A DNA stretch of 64,000 nucleotides, from NCBI RefSeq assembly GCF_002531755.2, contig NZ_CP034998.1:2232001-2296000 (forward strand), in the 5' to 3' direction. This stretch comes from Rhizobium acidisoli (GTDB lineage Bacteria; Pseudomonadota; Alphaproteobacteria; Rhizobiales; Rhizobiaceae). Position 1 is the first letter of the stretch. Every line of letters begins with the position of its first letter. Positions 55,412 through 64,000 of this stretch are shown here, piece by piece. Below the pieces are notes generated by a model. It saw nothing but the letters and a program-made list of their open reading frames with translations, did not search any database and was not told the origin of the DNA. Both the position numbers and the translations under genes were made by a program.

Positions 55412-56476
55412 CTACTTCCCCTCGTTCAACGAAAACACTAGCGTCGCCTTCGTCCCATCATGCCCGGGATCATAGGCAAAATCCGATTTCAAGCTCGCAG
55501 CCATGGCCGTCAATATCCGCGTCCCGAGCCCCGTTCCCCTCGCCGGGCTCTCCGGATCGAACCCCGCCCCATCGTCCTCGACGATGACCCTCAACGCCTC
55601 GTCCGTCTGATCGACAAAGACGCGGATTTCGCCCGGCACACTGTCCGGATAGGCGTATTTGAAAGCGTTGGTCACGAGTTCGCTGACGATCAAGCCGAGC
55701 GTGATCACCTTGTCGGTCGCCAGATTGACGGGCTCAGCGGTGAGCACGACGCGGTGCGGCCGCTTGTCGTCGCGCATCGAGGCTTCGAGTTCGGTAAGCA
55801 GGCTGTTCAGATATTCATCCACCTGCACCGAACCGACCTGCCGGTTGGTATAGAGCCGGCGGTGCACGCTGGCGATCGCGTTGATGCGCATCTGGGTTTC
55901 GTGCAGCGCATCGATCGCCACCTGGTCCTTGGTCATCGAGGATTGCATCCTGATCAGCGCGCCGACAAGGCCGAGGCTGTTGGCGATGCGGTGATTGACC
56001 TCGGCAAGCAGCATCTCGGCAAGATCGCGCTGCTGGCGGATCACCTCCTGCGCCTGCGCCGTCTCGCGGCGAAAGCGCGCCCGCTCCAGCGCCTGTTCGA
56101 GGGCGGCGGCGAGCAGGTCGAAATAATCGGCCGAGATCCCCTTGAACATGTAGTCGTCGGCGCCGGCTTTCAGCGCCGCGACCGCGATGCTTGTATCGTC
56201 CGAACCCGTCGCATAGATGACCGGTGGATGATCCGGCAGCGCCGTGATGCAGGGCAGGATATCGAGACCGGTCTCGCCAGCCAGGACATGATCGAGCACG
56301 ACGGCGTCGACGCCGCCTTTGCCAAGTCTCGCAAGGCCGGCAGCACCATTCTCGGCCCATTCAACCGAAAAGCCGCGTCGGCCGAGGTTCTTTTGCATCA
56401 AGAGGGCGAGCCCCTCGTCGTCATCGATATAGAGGATGTGGATCAGGGCATCCGCATCGCCGCTAGAAGTGCTCAT
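55412..56476 (-). CDS. Hybrid sensor: receiver plus HWE/HisKA_2-type histidine kinase
   Basis: A 354-residue protein. The receiver domain is at about residues 10-125 (IDDDEG pocket, phospho-Asp in AVVLDHVLAG). A HisKA_2 dimer region follows with the phospho-His in LLAEVNHRIANSLGLVGALI, then an HATPase domain with LIVSELVTNAFKYAYP and DDGAGFDP and GTGLGTRIL. This is the EcfG general-stress and light-sensor type of kinase common in alphaproteobacteria. Start at 56476 has GGGAGAC; an extension to 56554 lacks conserved sequence. Confidence 0.9.
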   Translation of the reverse strand: MSTSSGDADALIHILYIDDDEGLALLMQKNLGRRGFSVEWAENGAAGLARLGKGGVDAVVLDHVLAGETGLDILPCITALPDHPPVIYATGSDDTSIAVAALKAGADDYMFKGISADYFDLLAAALEQALERARFRRETAQAQEVIRQQRDLAEMLLAEVNHRIANSLGLVGALIRMQSSMTKDQVAIDALHETQMRINAIASVHRRLYTNRQVGSVQVDEYLNSLLTELEASMRDDKRPHRVVLTAEPVNLATDKVITLGLIVSELVTNAFKYAYPDSVPGEIRVFVDQTDEALRVIVEDDGAGFDPESPARGTGLGTRILTAMAASLKSDFAYDPGHDGTKATLVFSLNEGK

Positions 56477-56714
56477 TCCGTCTCCCGGCTTTCTCTCGCA
56501 GCGACGACCGCCCGCAAGCGTCCGAGTCGTCCGCATGGCAATGTCGTATTGCATCGGCCGCCTGCGGTAAACAGCGGTCCCTCGCCCTTGTCGCTGGCGG
56601 CGCGGAAGGAGGGTGGCAGGAAGCCGGCATTTTCAGAACACGACCTGGCCTGGAGGAGGATCCGATGGAAGCCGTTGAAGAAGATTGGAGCGGCCCGATT
56701 GGTTCCGCCGCGGG

Positions 56715-58160
56715 CTAATTTTTCTGGAATTTCCGATGGCCGGATACTTCGGCGCCTGCCTCCGCCGGCAATTGCAGGAAGCGCAGCGACGACATGACGC
56801 CGATCGCGCCGACCACGACGAAAGCCCAGCGGAAATCGGCAAGAACGGGATTATCCGCGCCCCTCAGGGCCGAGGCGATATTCAGCACAGCCGCCGCAAC
56901 GGCGACGCCGAGCAGCATCGACACCTGCTGCAGCATGCTCGACAGCGTCGAGGCCGAGCTTCGCTGCGCCGGACCGACATCGGCGAAAGCGAGCGTGTTC
57001 AGCGCAGTGAATTCCATCGACCGCGACAGGCCGGCGAGAAAAAGCAGCGCATGGATGAAAAACTGCGGCGTATCCGGCGTGAGGAAACCGCAGGCGGCGA
57101 TTGAAAGCGCCGCAATCAGCCCGTTGAACACCAGCACGATGCGGAAGCCCAGGAAGCGCAAGAGCGGCGTCGTCACCGTCTTCATGCCGAGATTGCCGAG
57201 GAAGTAGACGAGCAGATAGGTGCCGGCGGCAATCGAACTCAGCCCGAAACCGAGCTGGAACAGGAGCGGCAGCAGGAACGGTGTCGCATTGATCGCCACC
57301 CGGCAGGCCGTGCCGGCCGACAGCGTCGACATCGAGAAGGTCTGGACGCGGAAGGCCGAAAGGTCGAGCAGCGGATTGTCGACGGCGAGGAAATGCCGGG
57401 TCGCCATCACAGACAGCACGATGCCGGCTGCAAGCATGGATATGACCGGTAAAAGCCCACCGTCCCATTTGACCGAAAGCTCCAGGGCGGCGAGCAGGAA
57501 GGTCAGCCCCGCAGCACTCAGGACGAAGCCGGCGAAATCCAACCGGCCGGGATCTGTCTCGCGCTGCTCCGGCACGAAGCGCAGCACCAGCGCCATGCCG
57601 AGAATGCCGATCGGGATGTTGATGAGGAAGTTCCAGTGCCAGCTGGCATAGGTCGTGATGAAGCCGCCGAGCACCGGGCCGATCACCGGTGCGGTCAGTG
57701 CCGGCCAGGTGATCAGCGCGATCGCCTGGACGAGTTCGGACTTGCGGGCGTTCTTCAGCACGATGATCCGCCCGACCGGCGTCATCAGCGCGCTGCCCGC
57801 GCCCTGGAGGGCGCGCCACAGCACAAATTCCGTAAGGCTGCCGGACAGGCCGCAGAACAGCGAGGCGGCGGTAAAGACGGCGATCGACATCAGGAAGATC
57901 CGGCGCGCGCCGAACCTGTCGCCGAGCCAGCCCGACAACGGAATGAACGCGGCCATCGTCAGCATGTAGACGGTGATGCCGATGCTCATCGACACCGGCT
58001 GGACATTAAAGCTTGCCGCCATCTGCGGCAGCGAGGTGGCGACGATCGTGCCGTCGAGGATCTGCATGAAGAAGGAAACGGCAACGACCAGCGCCACGAT
58101 CTTCGCCTGGCGGCCGCTTGCCGCCTCCTGCCCATTCTCGCTCGTCTCTGCCGTGGTCAT
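56715..58160 (-). CDS. MFS drug exporter, DHA2/EmrB type
   Basis: A 481-residue, 14-helix transporter. Helix 1 has SFFMQILDGTIVATSLPQMA (motif D1), the helix 2-3 loop has GWLGDRFGARRIFL (motif A), and helix 5 has ALTAPVIGPVLGGFITTY (motif C), typical of proton-driven exporters. No partner EmrA-type gene adjoins. The 180 bp before its ATG are preceded by a terminator on the same strand, so attenuation is possible. Confidence 0.9.
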   Translation of the reverse strand: MTTAETSENGQEAASGRQAKIVALVVAVSFFMQILDGTIVATSLPQMAASFNVQPVSMSIGITVYMLTMAAFIPLSGWLGDRFGARRIFLMSIAVFTAASLFCGLSGSLTEFVLWRALQGAGSALMTPVGRIIVLKNARKSELVQAIALITWPALTAPVIGPVLGGFITTYASWHWNFLINIPIGILGMALVLRFVPEQRETDPGRLDFAGFVLSAAGLTFLLAALELSVKWDGGLLPVISMLAAGIVLSVMATRHFLAVDNPLLDLSAFRVQTFSMSTLSAGTACRVAINATPFLLPLLFQLGFGLSSIAAGTYLLVYFLGNLGMKTVTTPLLRFLGFRIVLVFNGLIAALSIAACGFLTPDTPQFFIHALLFLAGLSRSMEFTALNTLAFADVGPAQRSSASTLSSMLQQVSMLLGVAVAAAVLNIASALRGADNPVLADFRWAFVVVGAIGVMSSLRFLQLPAEAGAEVSGHRKFQKN

Positions 58161-58342
58161 CGATCCGCCAATGAAAATTCAGGATGCCGCGGCAGGGAAA
58201 CGGGAAGGAAGCTGACTGAAAATCCGCCGCGCGGGGATATGCGGATATGAACCGCCTACTGGCTGAATACGCCCGTTGCATCCGGCCGGAAAGGCTAAAT
58301 CTCGCACTGCGCGGGAATATTCCGAGGGGCAGCTCGCCGCGT

Positions 58343-58403
58343 AAGAAAAAGGCCCCGCCGGAGCGAGGCCAAGTTTGAACCGCTCCCGGGAAAACAGGAG
58401 CGG
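58343..58403 (-). terminator. Terminator with upstream hairpin: sRNA end or leader of the MFS gene
   Basis: Read on the minus strand, CCGCTCC pairs with GGAGCGG (58403-58380), then GGCCTCGC pairs with GCGGGGCC around TCCG (58370-58351) and is followed by TTTTTCTT. No minus-strand gene lies upstream before the divergent dhaKL start at 58619. The transcript must therefore be a short RNA of roughly 100-200 nt or a 5' leader of the MFS gene that starts at 58160. Confidence 0.6.
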
Positions 58404-58618
58404 CGTCGAGGTGATAGCCTGCGACCCATCCCGCAGCGAGGCCAGATTTCGCCGTAGCGGTACGCTTGCGGGAGAAATTTCTCTTATCGCCAAGTTTCCT
58501 CCCCAGTCTCGGCCCGGATCGCCGCGCGATCCCTTTGCTCGATGCGGGTGGACAGCACCTCTTGCGACCGGCAAAAAGGCATGACGACGGCACGAAACCA
58601 ACGGACGGGTCTCAATCG

Positions 58619-60253
58619 ATGAAACACTTCTTCAACCGCAGGGAAAACATCGTCACCGAAGCCCTGGACGGCCTGCTTCTGACGAGCCGCAAGGGCCGTC
58701 TTGCCCGCCTCGACAGTTTTCCCGATATCAAGGTGATCCTGCGCGCCGACTGGGACAAGTCGAAGGTGGCGATCATATCGGGCGGCGGCGCCGGCCACGA
58801 GCCCTCCCATGCCGGCTTTGTCGGAAAGGGCATGCTGACGGCGGCCGTTTCGGGAGAGATCTTCGCCTCGCCGAGCGTCGATGCGGTGCTGACGGCAATC
58901 CGGGCGGTGACGGGTCCGAAGGGCGCGCTGCTGATCGTCAAGAATTACACCGGCGACCGCCTGAATTTCGGCCTTGCCGCCGAAAAGGCCCGCGCCGAAG
59001 GCTTCGATGTCGAGATGGTTATCGTCGCCGACGATATCGCCCTGCCCGGCATCAGCCAGCCGCGCGGCGTCGCCGGCACCTTGTTCGTCCACAAGATCGC
59101 AGGCTACCACGCCGAACGAGGTCAGGATCTGAAAACGGTCGCGGCCCAGGCCGGAAGTGCCGCCGGCGATATCGTCTCACTCGGCATGTCGCTCTCCACC
59201 TGCAGCGTGCCCGGCCAGACGCACGAGGACCGGCTCGGCGCCGACGAAGGCGAACTCGGCCTCGGCATCCATGGCGAACCGGGCGTCGAGCGCATCGCGC
59301 TGCAGCCGGTCGCCGATATCGTTGCCATCATGTCCGCCCGCCTCTCCGCAACGCCTGGGAATACCGGCGATCACGCGCTGCTCATCAACAATCTCGGCGC
59401 CGTGCCGCCACTCGAAATGGCCGTCGTCGCCAATGCCGTGCTGGCCACCCCGCTTGGCCGCCGCACCCGCCTGATCATCGGTCCGGCGCCTGTCATGACC
59501 GCGCTCAACATGAACGGCTTCTCGCTGTCGCTGATCCCGCTGGACGCCGAGCGCGAAGCGGCCCTGACAGCCGCTGTCGAACCGCATGCCTGGATGCCCG
59601 CCGTAGAGCGCCATGGGATCGAGATCATCGCCGCACCGAGGACAGCGAGAGGAGAAGCCGCAGCCGGCGAAAACCCCGGCAACCGGCGCCTGATCGCGGC
59701 ACTCTGCGAGCATCTGATTTCGCTGGAAGAGGATCTCAACCGCCTGGACGCCCGCGTCGGCGACGGCGATACCGGCTCGACCGTGGCAACAGGCGCCCGC
59801 AGCCTGCTCGCCCGCCTCGACACGCTGCCGCTCGACCGGCCGGCGGCCACCCTTGCCGCGATCGGCGATATTCTCGGCACCAGTATGGGTGGATCGAGCG
59901 GCGTGCTGCTGTCGATCTTCTTCACCGCCGCGGCCAAGGCGATGGCCGACAAATCAAATATATCGGCAGCCCTTCTGGCCGGGCTCGACCGGATGGCCTT
60001 CTACGGCGGAGCGGAGGTCGGCGACCGCACGATGGTCGATGCGCTCTCGCCGGCGCTGCATGCGCTAGCCTCCGGCGGCGTTGCAGCAGCGGCAAAGGCG
60101 GCGGCATCAGGCGCGGAATCGACGAAGGCGATGACCAAGGCGAAAGCCGGACGTTCCTCCTATGTCGGCGCAAGGGATCTGGCCGATGTGGCCGATCCCG
60201 GCGCTGTCGCGGTCGCCGCAGCCTTCACCGTGGTGGCGGGTCTTCAGACGTAA
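58619..60253 (+). CDS. dhaKL: Dihydroxyacetone kinase (DhaK-DhaL fusion)
   Basis: A 544-residue ATP-dependent kinase. DhaK (about residues 1-335) has the substrate-binding GGGAGHEPSHAGFVG and the covalent substrate His in LGIHGEPGVERI (about 217). DhaL (about 360-544) has the ADP/magnesium motif RVGDGDTGSTVATGA. It phosphorylates dihydroxyacetone, feeding glycolysis. The ATG at 58619 gives the standard start MKHFFNRREN; earlier starts fall in the leader. Confidence 0.92.
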   Translation: MKHFFNRRENIVTEALDGLLLTSRKGRLARLDSFPDIKVILRADWDKSKVAIISGGGAGHEPSHAGFVGKGMLTAAVSGEIFASPSVDAVLTAIRAVTGPKGALLIVKNYTGDRLNFGLAAEKARAEGFDVEMVIVADDIALPGISQPRGVAGTLFVHKIAGYHAERGQDLKTVAAQAGSAAGDIVSLGMSLSTCSVPGQTHEDRLGADEGELGLGIHGEPGVERIALQPVADIVAIMSARLSATPGNTGDHALLINNLGAVPPLEMAVVANAVLATPLGRRTRLIIGPAPVMTALNMNGFSLSLIPLDAEREAALTAAVEPHAWMPAVERHGIEIIAAPRTARGEAAAGENPGNRRLIAALCEHLISLEEDLNRLDARVGDGDTGSTVATGARSLLARLDTLPLDRPAATLAAIGDILGTSMGGSSGVLLSIFFTAAAKAMADKSNISAALLAGLDRMAFYGGAEVGDRTMVDALSPALHALASGGVAAAAKAAASGAESTKAMTKAKAGRSSYVGARDLADVADPGAVAVAAAFTVVAGLQT

Positions 60254-60972
60254 AGCGGAGCCATCCTCCGCCAAGCGCCGGCGCGATGGGCGCGGCCGTC
60301 CCATACATGCAGCTGGTGGCGAATATTCTTCTCGCCCAGCAGCCGGCTGAGATAGCGGTTGTTGTCGAGGAAGGGATCGGCATCGCCGATGGTCAGCACG
60401 ATCTCGATCTCGCGCAGCCTGTCGAGCCGCCAGTCCGAGCCGAGGCCGGGCAGGAAATGCGTCGGGGTGTGGAAATAGACGCTGTCATCGTAATAGCCGT
60501 CGAACAGGTCGTCGAAGGATTCCACCTTCATCGTCAGATCGTAGCGCCCGGAAAAGGCGACGAGCTTGCGGAAGAGATGCGGGTGGCGGAAAACGAGGCT
60601 TGCCGCCTGGAAGGCGCCGAGGCTGCATCCGTGCACGATGGTGCAGTCATGTGGATTCTTCGCCGCCATCAGCGGCAGCACCTCGTTGAGGATATAATCC
60701 TCCAAAGCGGCATGCCGGCGGATGCGATCGGCCGGATGGCGGTGGAAGCCGTAAAGGCTCTCGGTCGCCAGCCCCTCGATGCAGTAAAGCTGGAGATGGC
60801 CGGCCTGCAGCTTGTCTGCAAGGCTTGCGACCAGGCCGAGCTGTTCATATTCGAAAAAGCGCCCTTCTCGCGTCGGAAAAACCAGCACCTTGGCGCCGGC
60901 ATGGCCGAACACCAGCATCTCCATGTCTCGATGCAGACGCTGACTGTACCAGCGCAGATATTCGCGGTTCAT
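60244..60972 (-). CDS. Esterase family protein (alpha/beta hydrolase)
   Basis: A 242-residue putative esterase of the esterase D/mycolyltransferase-like type. The nucleophile Ser is in VHGCSLGAFQAASL (about residue 118). Other landmarks are the N-terminal YSQRLHRDMEMLVFGHAG and the acid/His end IVLTIGDADPFLDNN and HVWDGRAHRAGAW. It overlaps the acetyl xylan esterase-like gene upstream by four bases (ATGA), so both are co-expressed; its 3' end converges with dhaKL. Confidence 0.88.
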   Translation of the reverse strand: MNREYLRWYSQRLHRDMEMLVFGHAGAKVLVFPTREGRFFEYEQLGLVASLADKLQAGHLQLYCIEGLATESLYGFHRHPADRIRRHAALEDYILNEVLPLMAAKNPHDCTIVHGCSLGAFQAASLVFRHPHLFRKLVAFSGRYDLTMKVESFDDLFDGYYDDSVYFHTPTHFLPGLGSDWRLDRLREIEIVLTIGDADPFLDNNRYLSRLLGEKNIRHQLHVWDGRAHRAGAWRRMAPLYV

Positions 60973-61928
60973 GGCACCCTGAAGAACTGTCCGATCTTGT
61001 CGCGGAGAACCGCCTCTTGCTCAGCACTTCCAGGGTAGTCGAAATGCCCGGCGTCCAGGATGAAGATTTCATTAAATTTCGGTATCGAATTGGCGACAGC
61101 GAACTGGCAGGGCGGCGCGACCGAAGGATCGAAAAGCGCCACCGCCGTCAGCATCGGCACCCTGATCCGCCGCGCCGCCGTCGCCGCATCGAAGAAGCGC
61201 AGCGTCTCCAGCACGTTTCCATGTTCCGCCTGATATTCCTGCACTCCTTGCGCGCTGCCGACGCTCGGCAGTTCGAGGCGCAGCGGCTGGTGCCCGAAGC
61301 TTGGAAGCGCGAGATGCCCGCGGTCGATGCGCGGATCATAGGCGATCGCCATCGCCCCGACGCCGCCGCCGAAGCTGATGCCGCTATAACCGACATGCCC
61401 TGAAAGCCAGGGATAGAGGGCTGCGAGCGTCGAGACTGCAAGCCAGATATCCTCGACGCAGCCGCCGATGATATAGGAATCCTTCTTGTCGATATCATGC
61501 AGCACATGCCAGGAAGGGTTCTCGGAAATCGGCGGATGGCGGCTCAGCGACAGCCCGCGGCAGCAGGGAAAGATGAGCGCCGTTTCCTTGACCGGCAGAT
61601 CGAAATCCGGACGGTCGCGCCCGCCGTAACCATGGCCGACGACGAGACCGCGCCGTACCTGCCCCTCACGCGGCAGGAGCAGCCAGCCGCCGATCCGGAA
61701 CGCATCTGTGGAGAGATAGACGAGGTCGAGCACGTGCCAATCGGGATGGGTGAGCTGGCTCCGGGAAAGCACCGGCTGCGGATCGACTGTCAGCGCCTTT
61801 TGATACCGCGCCTCCCAGAATGCGTCGAAACCACCAGGCTCCTCCGGCGGCTCGACCGCAAGAAGCTCTTCGAGCCGCATGCCGTAGGTCGGGTCGAAGG
61901 CGAAGGGATGTGTTGTAGGAATGCTCAT
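60969..61928 (-). CDS. Acetyl xylan esterase (AXE1)-like hydrolase
   Basis: A 319-residue alpha/beta hydrolase. The opening FDAFWEARYQKAL and the WLLLPREGQVRRGLVVGHGY block are typical of AXE1/cephalosporin-C deacetylase proteins. The nucleophile is in HVGYSGISFGGGVGAMA; the His is in ILDAGHFDYPG near the C-terminus. It removes acetyl groups from sugars or similar esters. Start 61928 chosen as the conserved beginning; a longer frame to 62132 is not conserved-looking. Confidence 0.87.
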   Translation of the reverse strand: MSIPTTHPFAFDPTYGMRLEELLAVEPPEEPGGFDAFWEARYQKALTVDPQPVLSRSQLTHPDWHVLDLVYLSTDAFRIGGWLLLPREGQVRRGLVVGHGYGGRDRPDFDLPVKETALIFPCCRGLSLSRHPPISENPSWHVLHDIDKKDSYIIGGCVEDIWLAVSTLAALYPWLSGHVGYSGISFGGGVGAMAIAYDPRIDRGHLALPSFGHQPLRLELPSVGSAQGVQEYQAEHGNVLETLRFFDAATAARRIRVPMLTAVALFDPSVAPPCQFAVANSIPKFNEIFILDAGHFDYPGSAEQEAVLRDKIGQFFRVP

Positions 61929-62119
61929 CCGCGCTTTGTCCCGTGAAAAGCCCGGCCGCGCAAGGCGCTCTCCCCGGTTGCGGCGACCCAGCACCCTGCG
62001 ATCGAGCGGGGTGTGTGACAGCTGAGCCAGTTCGCCATGATGGTATTGGCAACGGTCGGCCATTGGTATCGGCGTGAGGCTACCATATCTTGGCGGGACG
62101 CCAACGGAAGGATTGCCGC

Positions 62120-62994
62120 ATGACCGATTCACGCTCGAAGACCCTCCGATTGCACATGCCGCAATGGCAAGGCGGCAATCTCAGCGACTATCACCTGAGT
62201 TCAGAGCTGCTCTCCTGGCTTCTGCCGCCCTCCGACGGCCCGGATGAAACCGTGCCGGTCCCCTCTCCCGGCGGCCCAGGATCACTCAGGATGGAAGACG
62301 GAATCCTCGCAAAGACGGCGCTTCTCGAGCAGGTCCGTTCCGCCCGCCGAGCGATCGAGAAGCATCGACCGGATAAAATCCTCACCATCGGCGGCGATTG
62401 CCTCGTCGATCTCGCTCCGATCGCTTATCTCAACAAACACTATGGCAGGGTCGGCGTGTTGTGGATCGACGCACACCCCGATGTGCAGACGCCGAAGGAA
62501 ACACCCCATGCCCATGCGCAAGTGCTCGGAATGCTCCTTGGCCAGGGCGCCGCGACTTCGCGGCGGAAGTCGAAAATCACGTCGACCCCGCTTTGGTGAT
62601 GTATGCCGGTCTGGACGAATGGTCGGCGGCGGAAGACGAAATCCTCAAGCGCATGTCGCTCCGGCGAACCGGCTCAGCCGAACTACGGACGGACAGCGCT
62701 GCGATCCTGAACTGGATCGAGGAGCAGCGCATCGCGTATCTCGCCGTGCATCTCGATATCGACGCGATCAATCCGGCACATTTCAGGTCGATCCTCTTCA
62801 ACAAGCCCGACGCCGGCCCCGGCTTCCTCCAGGGCGTCCCGCGCGGCCGCCTCGAACCAGCTCACGTCGTCCGCCTCCTCCGGGATGTCGCGGCGAAAGC
62901 GGAAATCGTCGGCCTGGCGATCACCGAATATATTTCATGGGACGCCATCCAGACGCGGGCGCTGCTGGCTGAGCTGCCTCTGATTGGAGATTGA
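62120..62994 (+). pseudogene. Arginase/agmatinase family protein, frameshifted near 62550
   Basis: The first frame (62120 to about 62550) carries ILTIGGDCLVDLAP and VLWIDAHPDVQTP, the first metal-binding motifs of ureohydrolases, and then HAQVLGMLLGQG. The -1 frame takes over as DFAAEVENHVDPALVMYAGL and contains the second metal motif AVHLDIDAINPAHF, ending at 62994. Together about 291 residues, the normal family length. One base is missing around 62545-62560. All metal ligands remain. The first frame alone stops at 62599. Confidence 0.87.
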
Positions 62995-63028
62995 AAATTG
63001 GGGCTTGGCGGCGATCGCCGCGCGTAAC

Positions 63029-63214
63029 CTCCCGAACGCCTTCCGGCGCGCGCAGCCGCGCCAGGGTGAATGGTTGACCCGCTATCGCGACAAGTACGAA
63101 GCCATCATGCAGGCGATCGCCGAAGGCGACGGCGAGATGGCCTCACGCCGTATGCGCGCTCACATGCTGAACGCCGCCACCTCGCTCAGCCGCCTCATCG
63201 AGACCAATAAGCCG
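63029..63214 (+). pseudogene. GntR/FCD regulator, C-terminal remnant
   Basis: The frame reads EWLTRYRDKYEAIMQAIAEG and DGEMASRRMRAHMLNAATSL, which is the final helices of the FCD ligand-binding domain of FadR-type GntR regulators. The HTH and most of the FCD domain are absent. It directly follows the broken arginase-like gene and is cut off by the convergent gene at 63225. Confidence 0.7.
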
Positions 63215-63224
63215 GTGTGCCCCC

Positions 63225-63620
63225 CTAAGGAATCGGGCAGTGGTACTTATAATGAGCCAAGGTCATCATCAGCTCGTCGCCGGTCGCCTCGCGTATGCCG
63301 GGATTCTCTTCGAGGAACGTGCATAGCGTATTGCCGATCGCTTCCGCCGTGGTCCCGGTTGGAATGCAGACGTTAACACCAACGGCGATTGCAAAATGCG
63401 CCGAGTTCACCATCCTGCTGGGTCTGGGAGCGGCCTCGGTAAAAATGCGACGGGCGAGATACTCGTCACTATTCCATTTGTCCAACCAGCCGGCAACATA
63501 CCCGACGACAAACTGCCGGGACCCGCTGCAATCAGAATAGAGAACGTCACCGCTGGATAATCCGGCGGGAATCTTTGCTGAAACCGTTGCCAACAGGGTG
63601 GCGATAAGAATGCCCGACAT
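63225..63620 (-). CDS. Rap1a/Tai-like periplasmic protein
   Basis: A 131-residue protein with a signal peptide (MSGILIATLLATVSA). The mature part has the Rap1a/Tai pattern: a Cys after LYSDC, the VVGYVAGWLDKW motif, VCIPTGTTAEAIGNTLC, and a terminal YKYHCPIP. Proteins of this kind act as immunity factors against type VI amidase effectors in some species, but many are orphan. No T6SS gene is near. The ATG at 63620 follows GGGGAG. Confidence 0.65.
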   Translation of the reverse strand: MSGILIATLLATVSAKIPAGLSSGDVLYSDCSGSRQFVVGYVAGWLDKWNSDEYLARRIFTEAAPRPSRMVNSAHFAIAVGVNVCIPTGTTAEAIGNTLCTFLEENPGIREATGDELMMTLAHYKYHCPIP

Positions 63621-63828
63621 CACAACTCCCCAAGTCTGAATGGCGCGGAGCTTCGATCGGGAAAATGTCGGAAATGAGCTTCAAACGTGTCATCTTTTGT
63701 GCCGCATTCAAAAGTAGCAATGAGCGGCAATTTGTGTGCAGTTACGAGGTCGACAAAACACGGTGCAATCCCGCGATACACTCTCGCTCAAGCAGTTGGA
63801 CGCACCGGATTCTTGTGATCGCCCGCCG

Positions 63829-64000
63829 TCAACCTCGGTCGAAACGGCTCACCTCAAGTCCGCTGCCGACCGGCAGCAGCACGCTTGAGATCCCCAGTTT
63901 GGCGCGGATGGCTTCGCCGTAGCGCCTTACATCCTCACCCCCGGGTCGGATCATATTGTCGGCGACGATGATCGCGCCCGGATTGAGCTTGGGATAGAAG
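63829..64000 (-). CDS. O-methyltransferase (class I SAM-dependent), 3' part only
   Basis: Only the last 56 codons are in the window. They read YPKLNPGAIIVADNMIRPGG (the NPG-loop and DN residues of catechol-type O-methyltransferases), then GEAIRAKLGISSVLLPVGSG and LEVSRF before a TGA at 63831-63829. The rest lies past the right edge. Confidence 0.8.
   Translation of the reverse strand, partial: FYPKLNPGAIIVADNMIRPGGEDVRRYGEAIRAKLGISSVLLPVGSGLEVSRFDRG

Noticed and set aside
1..64000. CRISPR arrays, tRNA or rRNA genes
   Set aside because: No regularly spaced repeats, cloverleaf sequences or rRNA stretches were noticed on reading; a scan with dedicated models was not possible.

Overview
The window looks like chromosome (or a large replicon) of an alpha-proteobacterium of the Rhizobium leguminosarum/etli type. 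GC is high, and the right-hand third carries rhizobial genes: a DUF1127 gene, a GlxA-type regulator, a PleD-like response regulator pair, an arsR-aqpS-arsC cluster in which the arsenite channel is an aquaporin, a DUF3772 mechanosensitive channel, a DhaKL kinase, and a RIME-like intergenic palindrome. This is inferred from gene content only. No rRNA, tRNA or CRISPR array was seen.

Region 1 (1-11.3 kb) is accessory DNA. A chitosanase-like gene is followed by an L,D-transpeptidase gene cut in two by a complete IS21-family element (istA-istB, near-identical terminal repeats, 6-bp target duplication CACCTG). After it come a DUF3616 gene, several small secreted or membrane proteins of unknown function, and a pentapeptide-repeat membrane protein.

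Region 2 (11.7-30 kb) is a large anti-phage locus built around a divergent promoter near 23.2-23.5 kb. Leftward run genes that fit Druantia type II (druF, druG and the giant DUF1998 helicase druE), then an HNH nuclease. Rightward run a cytosine-5 DNA methyltransferase (druM), a Vsr endonuclease, a GHKL/MORC-like ATPase, two proteins of unknown biochemistry and a second cytosine-5 methyltransferase. The last four rightward junctions overlap or nearly touch, and the leftward genes are equally tight down to druE. The locus therefore looks like two methylation-linked defence modules joined back to back. It stops beside a truncated, frameshifted phosphotransferase remnant.

Region 3 (30.6-42.7 kb) continues the island: two orphan genes (one with an HNH-like zinc site), a SIR2-HerA defence pair, two related DUF2442-like proteins, a metallophosphoesterase, a soluble FtsH-like AAA+ zinc protease, a DUF6634 gene and a double-HTH regulator. 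The protease, the larger DUF2442-like protein and the small genes before them form one tight operon of unknown role, the best candidate here for an undescribed system.

Region 4 (43-64 kb) reads as rhizobial core genome: regulators, cyclic-di-GMP signalling, arsenic resistance, a mechanosensitive channel, a sensor kinase, an MFS exporter preceded by a possible terminator-containing leader or sRNA, dihydroxyacetone kinase and two esterases. It includes decayed genes: aqpS and an arginase-family gene each carry an apparent 1-nt deletion, and a GntR/FCD regulator survives only as a tail. The window ends inside an O-methyltransferase gene on the minus strand.
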